Source: Synechococcus sp. MU1643
Lineage (GTDB): Bacteria; Cyanobacteriota; Cyanobacteriia; PCC-6307; Cyanobiaceae
Length of the DNA: 64,000 nucleotides
Assembly: GCF_020514095.1 (NCBI RefSeq)
Contig: NZ_VTKY01000001.1
Location: 310,001-374,000 of the forward strand
Direction of reading: 5' to 3'
Positions 49,869-57,610 of the stretch are shown here, piece by piece. The position numbers and the translations under genes are program-made. The notes beneath the pieces were generated by a model, which did not search any database, had not been told where the DNA came from, and saw only the letters and a list, made by a program, of their open reading frames with translations. How positions within the stretch are numbered: the first letter of the stretch is position 1; each line of letters starts with the position of its first letter.

Positions 49869-50282
49869 ATGGCCTCCTGTTCTCTGTCCTTCAACGTTGC
49901 TGTGGCCTCACTCTTGTCCCTGAGTGCATTGCCTGCTCTGGCGGAATGGCAGCCGATGCAGGAGCCGGCGGTTTGGCAATCGCGTCGCGGCGAGCTGCTG
50001 CCCGGCGACGGCTGGATCTTCATGGAGGCCCTCGACACTCCCGCGCTCAAGGCGGCTGAATACATCCGGGCCCCAAAAACCGTGGACGGTGCCGTTGAGG
50101 TGGAGGCAGGCCTGTTAATTCAGCGCCCTGGCCAGGATCAGTGGAGCCAACGGGTTCTGCCGATGCGTGCCAACTGCGCCAACGGTCAGCTGGAGCAACG
50201 CCGGGCCGATGGTTCCTGGACCGTCTACCCCGGACGCGATGGAACCGTGGTTAAGGTCCGCTGGATTTGCGCAATGCGATGA
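49869..50282 (+). CDS. Exported hypothetical protein (137 aa)
   Basis: Start at 49869 so that MASCSLSFNVAVASLLSLSA-PALA forms a signal peptide ending before EWQPMQEPAVW. The mature part has GDGWIFMEALDTPALKAAEY and a terminal TVVKVRWICAMR. Probably periplasmic. The stop overlaps the next ATG by four bases. Confidence 0.7.
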   Translation: MASCSLSFNVAVASLLSLSALPALAEWQPMQEPAVWQSRRGELLPGDGWIFMEALDTPALKAAEYIRAPKTVDGAVEVEAGLLIQRPGQDQWSQRVLPMRANCANGQLEQRRADGSWTVYPGRDGTVVKVRWICAMR

Positions 50283-50500
50283 GTCGGCCTGCTTTTCGCT
50301 ACGAAGAACCGGAACGCTTCGGCGAGTCGCTCACCACGGCACGTCCTTGGAACCGGTCAGCTCTGACCGATGTGGAGCGTCTCAATGGCCGGGTAGCCAT
50401 GCTCGGTTTCGCGGCTGCCGTGGTGTTTGAAAAGACCACAGGCTTGGGAATTGCGGGTCAGCTTGGTGCAGTTCTGCACTGGTACCTGCAGTTGGGTTGA
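50279..50500 (+). CDS. High-light-inducible protein (Hli, 73 aa)
   Basis: The chlorophyll-binding helix ERLNGRVAMLGFAAAVVFEK carries the conserved E-x2-N-x-R motif. Hli proteins bind chlorophyll and carotenoid and protect photosystems under excess light. The start at 50279 overlaps the stop of the upstream gene (ATGA), so it is translationally coupled. Confidence 0.93.
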   Translation: MSRPAFRYEEPERFGESLTTARPWNRSALTDVERLNGRVAMLGFAAAVVFEKTTGLGIAGQLGAVLHWYLQLG

Positions 50501-50503
50501 TCG

Positions 50504-51160
50504 ATGACGGTTGTTCCTGTTCTCAAGGACTCCCAACGCTTCAAGTTGGATGCCACCGATGACGCGATCTTTTACAGCGAGCCTCGTTTCGTTCACCACC
50601 TGGATGCGGGTTTTCGGGCTCGGCTGACCGCTCTATACCGCGAGCGCATTCCGCCCTGTGCCCAGGTGCTTGATCTGATGAGCAGTTGGGTCAGCCACCT
50701 GCCGGAAGACATCAGTTACGACAAGGTGATTGGCCATGGTCTCAATGGAGATGAGCTGAGCGCCAACCCCCGATTGGATCGGCATTGGGTTCAGAACCTC
50801 AACCGCGACCAAACCCTCCCGGTTGAGGACGCTTCGATCGATGCCACCCTGATCGTGGCCGGTTGGCAGTACCTGCAACAGCCCGAGCTGATCGCTGCTG
50901 AGCTGTTGCGGATCACCCGTCCCCGGGGCCAGGTGATCGTGGCGTTTTCGAATCGAATGTTCTTCACCAAGGCTCCGCAGGTCTGGACCGATGGTGATAA
51001 CGGCGATCACCTCCGCTATGTCGCTGAGGTGTTGATGGCCCAGGGCTGGCCCCAGCCAGAGATAGTTGCTGAAGACACCCGCGCCGAAGGTGTGATGGGA
51101 TTGTTCGGTGGCAAGGGAGATCCTTTCTTTGCCGTTATGACGGAGAAACCTCTCCAGTAA
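50504..51160 (+). CDS. SAM-dependent methyltransferase-like protein (218 aa)
   Basis: CAQVLDLMSSWVSHLPEDIS is a motif-I-like segment with a modified glycine pattern; later SIDATLIVAGWQYLQQPELI and ELLRITRPRGQVIVAFSN correspond to motif IV and the beta hairpin. Substrate unknown. It sits 3 bp after the Hli gene. Confidence 0.8.
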   Translation: MTVVPVLKDSQRFKLDATDDAIFYSEPRFVHHLDAGFRARLTALYRERIPPCAQVLDLMSSWVSHLPEDISYDKVIGHGLNGDELSANPRLDRHWVQNLNRDQTLPVEDASIDATLIVAGWQYLQQPELIAAELLRITRPRGQVIVAFSNRMFFTKAPQVWTDGDNGDHLRYVAEVLMAQGWPQPEIVAEDTRAEGVMGLFGGKGDPFFAVMTEKPLQ

Positions 51161-51238
51161 TTCCTCGTCTTTCCTTCGAATTCAAGGGATGGACGCTGGC
51201 CTCAATTGCGGCAGCGTTAGGCGAGAACCAGGACTTCC

Positions 51239-51421
51239 ATGAGCTTTACCCTTCCGGGTCTTCTCCCCTGGCGCTTCAGGATCGTGTTGATCGGTCAGCA
51301 GGTTGTTCTCGAGGCTTCCTCCGAGGATCAACAGCTGAGCACGGTTCTTGAGCCTGGTGGAAGTCGCATTCGTCGTGGCTACGACCTGATCAAGGCCCCG
51401 CAATGCGCGCTGATCAGGTGA
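51239..51421 (+). CDS. Small hypothetical protein (60 aa)
   Basis: MSFTLPGLLPWRFRIVLIGQ then QVVLEASSEDQQLSTVLEPG and SRIRRGYDLIKAPQCALIR. It ends just after the ATG of the truncated hydrolase at 51403, as if both once formed one operon. Confidence 0.6.
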   Translation: MSFTLPGLLPWRFRIVLIGQQVVLEASSEDQQLSTVLEPGGSRIRRGYDLIKAPQCALIR

Positions 51422-51475
51422 TCAGCACAGCTCGTCTCACCCAGCCCATCGTCATCTTCGGTGGCTTTCTCATGC
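51403..51475 (+). pseudogene. 5' remnant of alpha/beta hydrolase gene, left of element
   Basis: MRADQVISTARLTQPIVIFG continues GGFLM and then runs into unrelated DNA. The TQPIVIFGGFL part matches DQPVVILGGFL of the hydrolase at 54251, with 13 identical bases at the core (51458..51470). This is the likely left junction of an integrated element. Confidence 0.65.
51458..51470. other. Candidate left attachment core
   Basis: TCGGTGGCTTTCT, identical to 54312..54324. Both lie in the same codon context of the hydrolase gene, and a tyrosine recombinase gene lies just inside the right copy. Confidence 0.5.
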
Positions 51476-51493
51476 GCCAAGGATGGCAGCGGT

Positions 51494-51548
51494 TCAGACC
51501 CTTGGAACGATGTGACTCACTAGGTCGGCGTTGACCCAGTTGATGGCA
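51494..51548 (-). pseudogene. C-terminal DUF3104 fragment
   Basis: Read on the minus strand, AINWVNADLVSHIVPRV and a TGA match the end of the intact gene 52260..52508. No start or N-terminal part is present. Its 3' side carries CCAAGGATGGCAGC, also found beyond the intact gene's end. Confidence 0.7.
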
Positions 51549-51554
51549 GCGCTT

Positions 51555-51842
51555 TCAGCTCTTGCCCTCAGGGAGGCGAGAGCTCTTTGGCTTCGCCCAG
51601 ATACCTCTAATTCCAAGGACCAAAAGAGCGATGGGTGCGGCTACCCACGCAATCGCCATCGGAACCAAAACACCCATTCCCAGCCAAACCGGGGTGGTTG
51701 TACCGAATTGGGAAAACAACCCGTCCAGCATTTGCCCGACAAACCTTGCTCCAAACAGCCCTAGGAAGCCGTAAGGCACGAGAGACACGGCAAAGAACGC
51801 CGTCAACACAACGCTTAGAAGGAATTTCCCGAGCTCTGTCAT
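51555..51842 (-). CDS. Small membrane protein in element (95 aa)
   Basis: MTELGKFLLSVVLTAFFAVS then hydrophobic segments (FLGLFGARFVGQML, GMGVLVPMAIAWVAAPIALL) and a basic C-terminus. Likely 2-3 spans. Unknown function. Confidence 0.65.
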   Translation of the reverse strand: MTELGKFLLSVVLTAFFAVSLVPYGFLGLFGARFVGQMLDGLFSQFGTTTPVWLGMGVLVPMAIAWVAAPIALLVLGIRGIWAKPKSSRLPEGKS

Positions 51843-51892
51843 GCGCTAATGATGGCAGCGATCCAGGTGCCGAAGGGAGTGGTGACAAGGAG

Positions 51893-52222
51893 TTATTTCA
51901 TCTCAATGCCGTGAGGCACCCAACCTTTTTTCTGAGCCCTAGCGATTTTCACTCTGACTTGAGTCTCAGGGATTTGGAGGCTCCCGCTAATTTTCAGGCA
52001 GTCGATATGGCCCAACTCTCTGTTGGACTTCAAGGCTGCCTCTGAAAGGGCTTGAAGTTTGTCCAGACGTTTCTGTCCATCAATCCAGAGGTAGGCCCCA
52101 ACTCCGCCAAACATGGCGAGACCTGGAAGTGCCTCAATGTCTCCTTGGGGGTCGTCATCCACTAGGCAGCCCAACAGCCCTAGGGCCATCAAGGCAACCA
52201 AGACCTGTCCCCAAGTGCGCAT
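51893..52222 (-). CDS. Predicted lipoprotein in element (109 aa)
   Basis: MRTWGQVLVALMALGLLGCL has a lipobox-like LLGC, followed by a short helical domain (DKLQALSEAALKSNRELGHI) and a C-terminus with KISGSLQIPETQVRVKIARAQ-type helix. Start at 52222 preferred. Unknown function. Confidence 0.65.
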   Translation of the reverse strand: MRTWGQVLVALMALGLLGCLVDDDPQGDIEALPGLAMFGGVGAYLWIDGQKRLDKLQALSEAALKSNRELGHIDCLKISGSLQIPETQVRVKIARAQKKGWVPHGIEMK

Positions 52223-52259
52223 TGCTTTGATTGCGACGTGCACCAAGGATGGCAGCTGC

Positions 52260-52508
52260 TTAGACCTTTGGAACGATGTGCGTTACCAGGTCAGCGTTCA
52301 CCCAGTTGATGACGCCGGTATCGACATCAGCCACCTGGAACAACGTTGGAACCTTTGGGTTCCTGGCACCGCCATCGACCCAGAGGACATCAGCCATCCG
52401 CCAGGCACCTTCTGTGTCACTGACGATCACAGTCATTCCGGCTTTGACGTGCAGAAAGACGGGGTCTGACTTGGGCGCTGCAACAGCGCTTGCATGATCA
52501 ACCGACAT
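52260..52508 (-). CDS. DUF3104-type protein, intact copy (82 aa)
   Basis: MSVDHASAVAAPKSDPVFLH then VKAGMTVIVSDTEGAWRMAD, VPTLFQVADVDTGVINWVNA and a terminal LVTHIVPKV. Family name recalled; function unknown. Two decayed relatives exist in this window (6294..6542, frameshifted; 51494..51548, fragment). The 67-bp repeat lies upstream at 52565. Confidence 0.8.
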   Translation of the reverse strand: MSVDHASAVAAPKSDPVFLHVKAGMTVIVSDTEGAWRMADVLWVDGGARNPKVPTLFQVADVDTGVINWVNADLVTHIVPKV

Positions 52509-52953
52509 ACATCACTCTAAGTACATCTGTATTACTACTGGTGGTACGGCGAGGTCAACTGCGTGTAGAGAACGCTGACCTGACTCCCCGCATCGCCTCA
52601 GGGAGTCAGTGCAGTGATCAGCGCCCAATGGTCATTGGAGAACCCATTGGATGGAGGCTGCAGGAACCCTCCGAAGACACAATCACCCCGGCCACTGACT
52701 TGTTGCCGCATTAATGAAGTGCTGGCAGCGACCAAATGAGCCACTCCAATGATTCGACAACCTGGAGGCCGGAAGAAAACAGAAGGCTTCGGGAGACCGT
52801 TCGAATGGCAGGCGCATGTTGACCCTGCAGACCCAGGGGGTTCTGCAGCTGGGAGTCGAGGACCACTTGGCCTCCTCCCACACCAATGGGGATCGAGGTC
52901 CACTAGGCCTCTCCCCAAGCCATTAAGCGTTCGATTTTCGAGGTGCTGCGGAG
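52509..52953. other. Region with repeat but no convincing gene
   Basis: Holds the second 67-bp repeat (52565..52630). Overlapping frames on both strands (52598..53209, 52749..52964) are not protein-like. Possibly decayed genes between the DUF3104 module and the integrase. Confidence 0.45.
52565..52630 (-). repeat. 67-bp repeat with inverted core, copy 2
   Basis: Minus-strand sequence begins CATTGGGCGCTGATCACTGC and holds a perfect CTGACTCCC/GGGAGTCAG hairpin. About 91% identical to 6006..6072 and in the same relation to a DUF3104-type gene. Confidence 0.65.
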
Positions 52954-54201
52954 CTACATGGTGAGCTTCGCCATGGCGGCTCTGAGGTCTGTTGCTGTCA
53001 TCCAGCGCTGGTATCGCTGCTCGTGCATCTGCAGGGAGTGCCCCATGCTCTGGGCGCAAAGGCTCTGGTTCACGTTGGCCTCGATGGACCGCACGGCCCA
53101 GCGGTGCCGCATGTCGTAGATATCGAATCGATAGTCGTCTCCGAAAACCTCGGCGATGGTCTCCTTGTAGATCTGCGCCTGGCGGGCGCCGCGCCATGCA
53201 GCCACCCATCTCTCGCTGTCAGCGGAGTCGAACTGGTTAGGCTTGATCCACCTGGCCTCCTCTAGCGGCCCCGTGGGGATCTCCACCTCATGAAGAGTCC
53301 AGCGGTCGATCCATTCCTTCGGATAAGCGAAGCAGGTTCGGGGCGTTGGCAGGCGCAGCTTCTCCTTGATTGAGAGGCACTCGGCGGTGCCGTCCCGATG
53401 CAGCTGAAGGCTGGGCACCTCGCCGGGTCTGCAGCCAAATGTCGCCATCGCTGCGAGGCACCATCCCCACTTCGTGGGCCTGATGACATCAATGAGTTGC
53501 ACCAGCTGCTCATCGGTCGGCAGCTCTCGCTCCTGGGGCTTGTAGTTGCCCCGCAGCATGCGGAGTTGTTCGCTGCCCTCCACCCCTGACTTCTTCAGCA
53601 GCCGCTCGAACTGCATGCAGGTCATCTGCCTTGTCCTGCTGTCCGGTTCCGTTGTTTCCAGCAGGATCTGCTGCAGAAGACCGAGGCTCAGGACACCGTT
53701 GGCGGGCAAGCGGTTGAGGATCATCTGGTATCGCTGCCAGGTGAGCTCGGTGTTGGGCAGTCGCTTCCGGGTCTGCCAGTAGTCCTTCTCAAATGTCGCG
53801 ATCGCTTCTGCGACGGTGACGGGCTTCTCAGGGATTGCCTGGCCCGGCTGATGCTTTGCCCGCAGCACCACCGTGGTGGGATCGATCCCTTCGCTGATCG
53901 CTTGGTGCATAGCGGTGGCGATCTGCTCCGCTTCGATCAATCCGCCCGGCGTTGCAGGGCAACCGAGGCCGGCCTTCCGCTGTTTCCTCACCCCTGCTGC
54001 ATCAGTCCAGGTGCCTCTGACACCGATGGTTCCCCTGCCGGGCACGACATACAGCGTCAGCTTTGCCCCGCGATTACGCAGGGCTTGGTTAGTAGTGGTG
54101 AGGTCCAGGTCCAACTGGGCTGACTCTCGGTGGCTTATTTGGAGATTTGGCGGGAAATGGGCCTGATTTGGGCCTAATTTCTTGCCAGCATCATCCCGCA
54201 T
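52954..54201 (-). CDS. Tyrosine recombinase/integrase of the element (415 aa)
   Basis: Catalytic signature: an Arg in AMATFGCRPGEVPSLQL, the DMRHRWAVRS box (Arg/His), AQSMGHSL (Gly-His) and the Tyr nucleophile in HEQRYQRW. An N-terminal arm-binding segment precedes it. It catalyses integration at an attachment site; here it reads away from the right junction, 110 bp from the candidate core, the usual place for such a gene. An upstream GTG at 54222 is an alternative start. Confidence 0.88.
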   Translation of the reverse strand: MRDDAGKKLGPNQAHFPPNLQISHRESAQLDLDLTTTNQALRNRGAKLTLYVVPGRGTIGVRGTWTDAAGVRKQRKAGLGCPATPGGLIEAEQIATAMHQAISEGIDPTTVVLRAKHQPGQAIPEKPVTVAEAIATFEKDYWQTRKRLPNTELTWQRYQMILNRLPANGVLSLGLLQQILLETTEPDSRTRQMTCMQFERLLKKSGVEGSEQLRMLRGNYKPQERELPTDEQLVQLIDVIRPTKWGWCLAAMATFGCRPGEVPSLQLHRDGTAECLSIKEKLRLPTPRTCFAYPKEWIDRWTLHEVEIPTGPLEEARWIKPNQFDSADSERWVAAWRGARQAQIYKETIAEVFGDDYRFDIYDMRHRWAVRSIEANVNQSLCAQSMGHSLQMHEQRYQRWMTATDLRAAMAKLTM

Positions 54202-54250
54202 AATCCGGAAGCTGGCCACCACTTACTCATCGCCCAACCGCTCAAAACCG

Positions 54251-54979
54251 TTGTCAGAACTGAAGAAACTAGATCCTAAAACGGTTTCGCTGGATCAGCC
54301 CGTAGTGATCCTCGGTGGCTTTCTTATCACGAAAGAGGCCTATCGCCCGCTCTCTGATTGGATTCATCAAGCCACTGGTGCTGCAGTGCGCATCGTGCCT
54401 GCGTCCAAATTGGATTGGCTGGCCACCAGCTGGGGCTTCGGTTGGTGTCGCCTGCTTGATCGCGTTGATACCGCTGTGCGCGAGCTTCAAACCCAGTCGC
54501 CCACCGGGCGAGTCACTTTGATTGGTCACAGTTCCGGTGGGGTGATGTTGCGTCCCTATCTGGCCGATACGAGCTTTCTGGGACGTCGATTCAACGGTGC
54601 AGCCCGATGCAATCGCCTGATCACTCTCGGCAGTCCCCATCAGGCTCTGCGTGCCACACCGATGCGGGCTCGCGTGGATCGTGAGTTTCCGGGTTGCCCT
54701 GAAGCCGATCGGGTGGATTACGTCGCGGTTGCGGGTCGGCTGGATCCTCTGGGAGCGAATGCGTCAAGCTTCTCGAGGCGCAGCTCTGCCCGCAGCTATC
54801 GCCAGATCATGGACGACCCGGATCTGGAGGGGGATGGCCTGGTGCCAATTTCATCAGCCCTGTTGCGGGATGCCCGTTGGATTGAGCTTGCCGATACGGC
54901 CCACGGCGGATTGTTCGGCCAAAGCTGGTACGGCTCCACCGATCGCATCGTGCGCTGGTGGTCGCTTTTGGGTGACTGA
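54251..54979 (+). CDS. Alpha/beta hydrolase or lipase-like protein (242 aa)
   Basis: The nucleophile motif GHSSGG is at about residue 95 (RVTLIGHSSGGVMLRPYL). The early DQPVVILGGFLITKEAYRPL block matches the truncated copy at 51403. The first residues come from non-homologous DNA, so the native start has been replaced; a TTG at 54251 is the most likely start. Complete at the C-terminus. Probably an esterase or lipase with unknown substrate. Confidence 0.75.
   Translation: MSELKKLDPKTVSLDQPVVILGGFLITKEAYRPLSDWIHQATGAAVRIVPASKLDWLATSWGFGWCRLLDRVDTAVRELQTQSPTGRVTLIGHSSGGVMLRPYLADTSFLGRRFNGAARCNRLITLGSPHQALRATPMRARVDREFPGCPEADRVDYVAVAGRLDPLGANASSFSRRSSARSYRQIMDDPDLEGDGLVPISSALLRDARWIELADTAHGGLFGQSWYGSTDRIVRWWSLLGD
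54312..54324. other. Candidate right attachment core
   Basis: TCGGTGGCTTTCT, identical to 51458..51470, within the same GGFL codons of the hydrolase gene. Flanking bases differ (5 of 32), so it may instead be conserved coding sequence. Confidence 0.45.
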
Positions 54980-54997
54980 GCCAAGCAATCAGTCATT

Positions 54998-55342
54998 GTG
55001 GCCTGCTTCGGCGATCAGCTCGTGCAGGAATCGAAAGGGTTTGGGGGTGAGGCCAGCTCGGCCAAACGTAAAGCCAGCAAAAAGCGCAAGCCAGGCACTT
55101 CAAACCATCGCCGCGATCAATGTCCGATGGGGCGCGATCCTGGCCTTGAGGCGATTCAGGCCAGGCAGTGCCTTGGCTTGCCGCTGACCGGGCGGTTGAC
55201 CGTTGCCCAGGTGAAGCGGGCCCACAAACTTCTGGCTGTTCAACATCATCCGGACAAAGGAGGAGAACCTGACGTAATGACGCGGTTCAACACAGCCCGC
55301 GATGTGCTGCTTGAGCCTGAGATGGAGATGCTTGCTGCCTGA
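54998..55342 (+). CDS. J-domain protein (114 aa)
   Basis: A short J-domain with LTVAQVKRAHKLLAVQHHPD (HPD tripeptide) and DKGGEPDVMTRFNTARDVLL. A basic N-terminal half (KRKASKKRKPGT) precedes it. J-domains stimulate Hsp70; this one lacks Gly/Phe and zinc-finger regions. A GTG start is used. Confidence 0.82.
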   Translation: MACFGDQLVQESKGFGGEASSAKRKASKKRKPGTSNHRRDQCPMGRDPGLEAIQARQCLGLPLTGRLTVAQVKRAHKLLAVQHHPDKGGEPDVMTRFNTARDVLLEPEMEMLAA

Positions 55343-55358
55343 CGCCCTTTGAGGTGCG

Positions 55359-55481
55359 TCAGCTACGGCTGCTGCGACCCAGCACCAACAAGGTGATCAG
55401 CATCAGACCACTGAGGCTCACCACGGTGTAAATCCAATCGGCGTATGGCGTCCAGAACAGTCCCGCAACGGGGGCTGTCAT
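55359..55481 (-). CDS. Tiny membrane peptide (40 aa)
   Basis: MTAPVAGLFWTPYADWIYTV then VSLSGLMLITLLVLGRSSRS: one transmembrane helix with a basic end. The ATG overlaps the stop of the upstream gene by four bases (ATGA). Unknown function. Confidence 0.6.
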   Translation of the reverse strand: MTAPVAGLFWTPYADWIYTVVSLSGLMLITLLVLGRSSRS

Positions 55482-55672
55482 CGGTCCCAGACCAGCAGGA
55501 GCACCACAAACAACGCTCCGAACACGAGGAAGGGGGTGAGCAGCGTCAGCAGAGACTGTGTTTCGATCGTTCTGATTGCAGCAGGCGGATCATCCGGCGG
55601 TCTGTTTTGATCTGTCAAATCTCCGTTATTGACTGAGATTGAGGCCAGAGCTCGCGGCCAATCCACCTTCAC
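55478..55672 (-). CDS. Small membrane protein (64 aa)
   Basis: MKVDWPRALASISVNNGDLT then LLTLLTPFLVFGALFVVLLL as a transmembrane segment near the C-terminus. Coupled with the 40-aa gene. Overlaps nothing else. Unknown function. Confidence 0.55.
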   Translation of the reverse strand: MKVDWPRALASISVNNGDLTDQNRPPDDPPAAIRTIETQSLLTLLTPFLVFGALFVVLLLVWDR

Positions 55673-55689
55673 CGGGATCGAGCAGTGGG

Positions 55690-55926
55690 ATGAACAACCG
55701 TCAGCGTCAACTCTTCATCGCTTTCTCGGCCTCGATGGGGCTGGGTTTGCTTGGCGGCTTGGCGTTCAACGTCACGTCTCAACTGATCCGGCCGGGCCTG
55801 GGTCCGGCATCCCCAGAAGGGCCTGTACTTAAAGGTCCTGCGTTGCCTGAGCAGAAAATCGATTCTGGCTGTTTCGTTCCTCCTGGAGGCGGCCCGGCTG
55901 TCACGAAGAACTTCCAGCCCTGTTGA
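55690..55926 (+). CDS. Small exported protein (78 aa)
   Basis: MNNRQRQLFIAFSASMGLGL (signal-like) then LGGLAFNVTSQLIRPGLGPA and a Pro-rich, Cys-containing tail (DSGCFVPPGGGPAV ... NFQPC). Probably periplasmic or lipid-facing. Unknown function. Confidence 0.6.
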   Translation: MNNRQRQLFIAFSASMGLGLLGGLAFNVTSQLIRPGLGPASPEGPVLKGPALPEQKIDSGCFVPPGGGPAVTKNFQPC

Positions 55927-56076
55927 TTGCATTGTCGGGAAAGGTTTTAGGCAAAGTCTTCAAAAGAAAAAGTTAAAAAGTGCCGTGGTGATACCCAAAA
56001 TTGTATCGATTGTTCGCTCCGATACCGAAACTCAAGGCTCCAGAAGGTGATTGTTTGGACTTCTTCCAGTCAACGC

Positions 56077-56226
56077 ATGAAAAGCGATCAGCGTCTCAGC
56101 TATCTGCACTTAATGAACAAAGCTGCTGAATCTGAAGACAGGCAGAGCTACTTCTATTACCTCAAGCTGGCTGAACAAACACTGCAACGCCAGGATCCCG
56201 ACGAACTCTGGAAGCCTGCAGCTTGA
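56077..56226 (+). CDS. Small helical protein (49 aa)
   Basis: MKSDQRLSYLHLMNKAAESE then DRQSYFYYLKLAEQTLQRQD; aromatic-rich helix. Unknown function. Convergent with the next minus-strand gene, 1 bp apart. Confidence 0.6.
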   Translation: MKSDQRLSYLHLMNKAAESEDRQSYFYYLKLAEQTLQRQDPDELWKPAA

Positions 56227-56227
56227 T

Positions 56228-56482
56228 TCAGCGAATCATGTTGGCCTTGAAAAAACCGAATCCAAGGCCGAAGGATGAGGATTGATCGCGGTGCAGTGTG
56301 ACTGAAACATCGAAATCGAGAAGATCTGACTGTTCGATGTCCTCACGCTTCAAGTTGTAAGCGTTGTCAGCTTCAAAGCGATCGAGGATTGCTTCGCGAT
56401 GGGTCTCTAGATAACCCACCACCTGCTTCAGCACATGGTCGCGCCAGGCTTCGCTTGCGTCTTTGCCGAATCGATCAGACAT
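56228..56482 (-). CDS. Small helical acidic protein (84 aa)
   Basis: ATG at 56482 (MSDRFGKDASEAWRDHVLKQ). YLETHREAILDRFEADNAYN then a beta-like end (LLDFDVSVTLHRDQSSSFGL). Unknown family. Confidence 0.65.
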   Translation of the reverse strand: MSDRFGKDASEAWRDHVLKQVVGYLETHREAILDRFEADNAYNLKREDIEQSDLLDFDVSVTLHRDQSSSFGLGFGFFKANMIR

Positions 56483-56499
56483 GGTGGATTGATCTGTGT

Positions 56500-56789
56500 C
56501 TACAGATTGAACCCGAAACCGCCACTGCCCCGCTTTCCGTGGTGATACGGGTGAACCGGAACCATCCAGGGCACAGGTAAACCCATGGGGCCGTGCACCG
56601 GGGAATAGCTGCGGTAAATCGGACGGACGAGGCGGCGACGGATATGCCGATCGCACTTCTGTAGCCCCTCCTGTGGCCCTTGTCGTAGGCCTTTTGCTTC
56701 TTGTGGGAGTGGCGATTGTGGTGGTGGTGATCGAGATGGGCTTCAGCTGCAGGACTCAGGCCGATTCCGGTGACCCCCACGAAAAGCAT
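56500..56789 (-). pseudogene. Frameshifted His-rich small secreted protein
   Basis: Starts MLFVGVTGIGLSPAAEAHLD then HHHHNRHSHKKQKAYDKGHR. After RRGY the natural continuation is in another frame (CDRHIRRRLVRPIYRSYSPV ... PVHPYHHGKRGSGGFGFNL, stop at 56500). A single indel near 56655 explains this. The His-rich part suggests metal binding in the periplasm. A sequencing error is possible. Confidence 0.55.
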
Positions 56790-56919
56790 GGCGGTGCCGA
56801 GACGTTGAACAAGTCTCGTGGTTGTTCAGTTGACTAAAAATTTGTATTGCGGCTCCACCTGCAAACCATGTCAGCTTTCCGGTCAAGTGTGACTGGATGC
56901 TGCTTTGGGCCGTGATTGC

Positions 56920-57012
56920 CTATTCGGTGTCTGTGCTTTGTTCGAGCACGAATCGCAACGCCCATAGTCCGGCATAGGAGCCCGTCAGAACGAGGAGGAT
57001 CAGGATCAGCAC
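56920..57012 (-). CDS. Tiny membrane peptide (30 aa)
   Basis: GAGG lies about 9 nt before the GTG at 57012. MLILILLVLTGSYAGLWALR is a single helix, followed by FVLEQSTDTE. Unknown function. Confidence 0.45.
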   Translation of the reverse strand: MLILILLVLTGSYAGLWALRFVLEQSTDTE

Positions 57013-57064
57013 GACACATCCTCAATGTGGGGTTTGTTGTAGCTGACCTGTGTTTGTTCTGTGG

Positions 57065-57610
57065 TCAGATCGTCCAGTAGCCGTACCAATCGGGATGGGC
57101 TGGGATGTCATCGACTTGGGGATCCGCGATCAGTTTCAAATGCCATTGGCCATTGCCGTTAATCGGCAGCAGATCATCGAGCGCGCTGTCCATTTCGACA
57201 GGGTGAAGGTCATCCTTGTGGACTTGCTCCTGTCCTTGCAGCCAACGCTGGCGTGCCCGCGCTTTTGCAGAGGCTGAAGAACGGGCCACGATCACCCCAA
57301 AGGCGTGCTGTTCCGCCATTGACGTGGGGTCATAGGCGCCAAGGTTGACGAACCACAGCTGCTGACCATCAGCACTGGATCGATCCTGCGCTTGCTCAAC
57401 AACCTCAACGCGATGGCCATCGACATGGTCGATGCAGCGATAGGTGTCGATGTGCAAGCCACTGCGAAGGCCGATCCATTCCTGCCGCAGGGCCGGCAGC
57501 GTGGCCTCAATAGTCTCACCTACCACCCAGCGCACATCGTGCTGCTCGACATGGCAGCCCTTGCAACGGCCCCCCAGAACCACCAGGAACAACTTTTTTG
57601 CGCTGCTCAT
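57065..57610 (-). CDS. DUF1543-type protein (181 aa)
   Basis: LVVLGGRCKGCHVEQHDVRW near the N-terminus and a HPVEMDSALDDLLPINGNGQ segment fit the family as recalled. Possibly two repeats of one small fold. Unknown function. Overlaps the next gene by 4 bp. Confidence 0.8.
   Translation of the reverse strand: MSSAKKLFLVVLGGRCKGCHVEQHDVRWVVGETIEATLPALRQEWIGLRSGLHIDTYRCIDHVDGHRVEVVEQAQDRSSADGQQLWFVNLGAYDPTSMAEQHAFGVIVARSSASAKARARQRWLQGQEQVHKDDLHPVEMDSALDDLLPINGNGQWHLKLIADPQVDDIPAHPDWYGYWTI

Noticed and set aside
52598-53209. Minus-strand 203-codon ORF overlapping the integrase end
   Set aside because: Antigenic to no family; high Arg/Pro composition and overlap with the integrase suggest a shadow.
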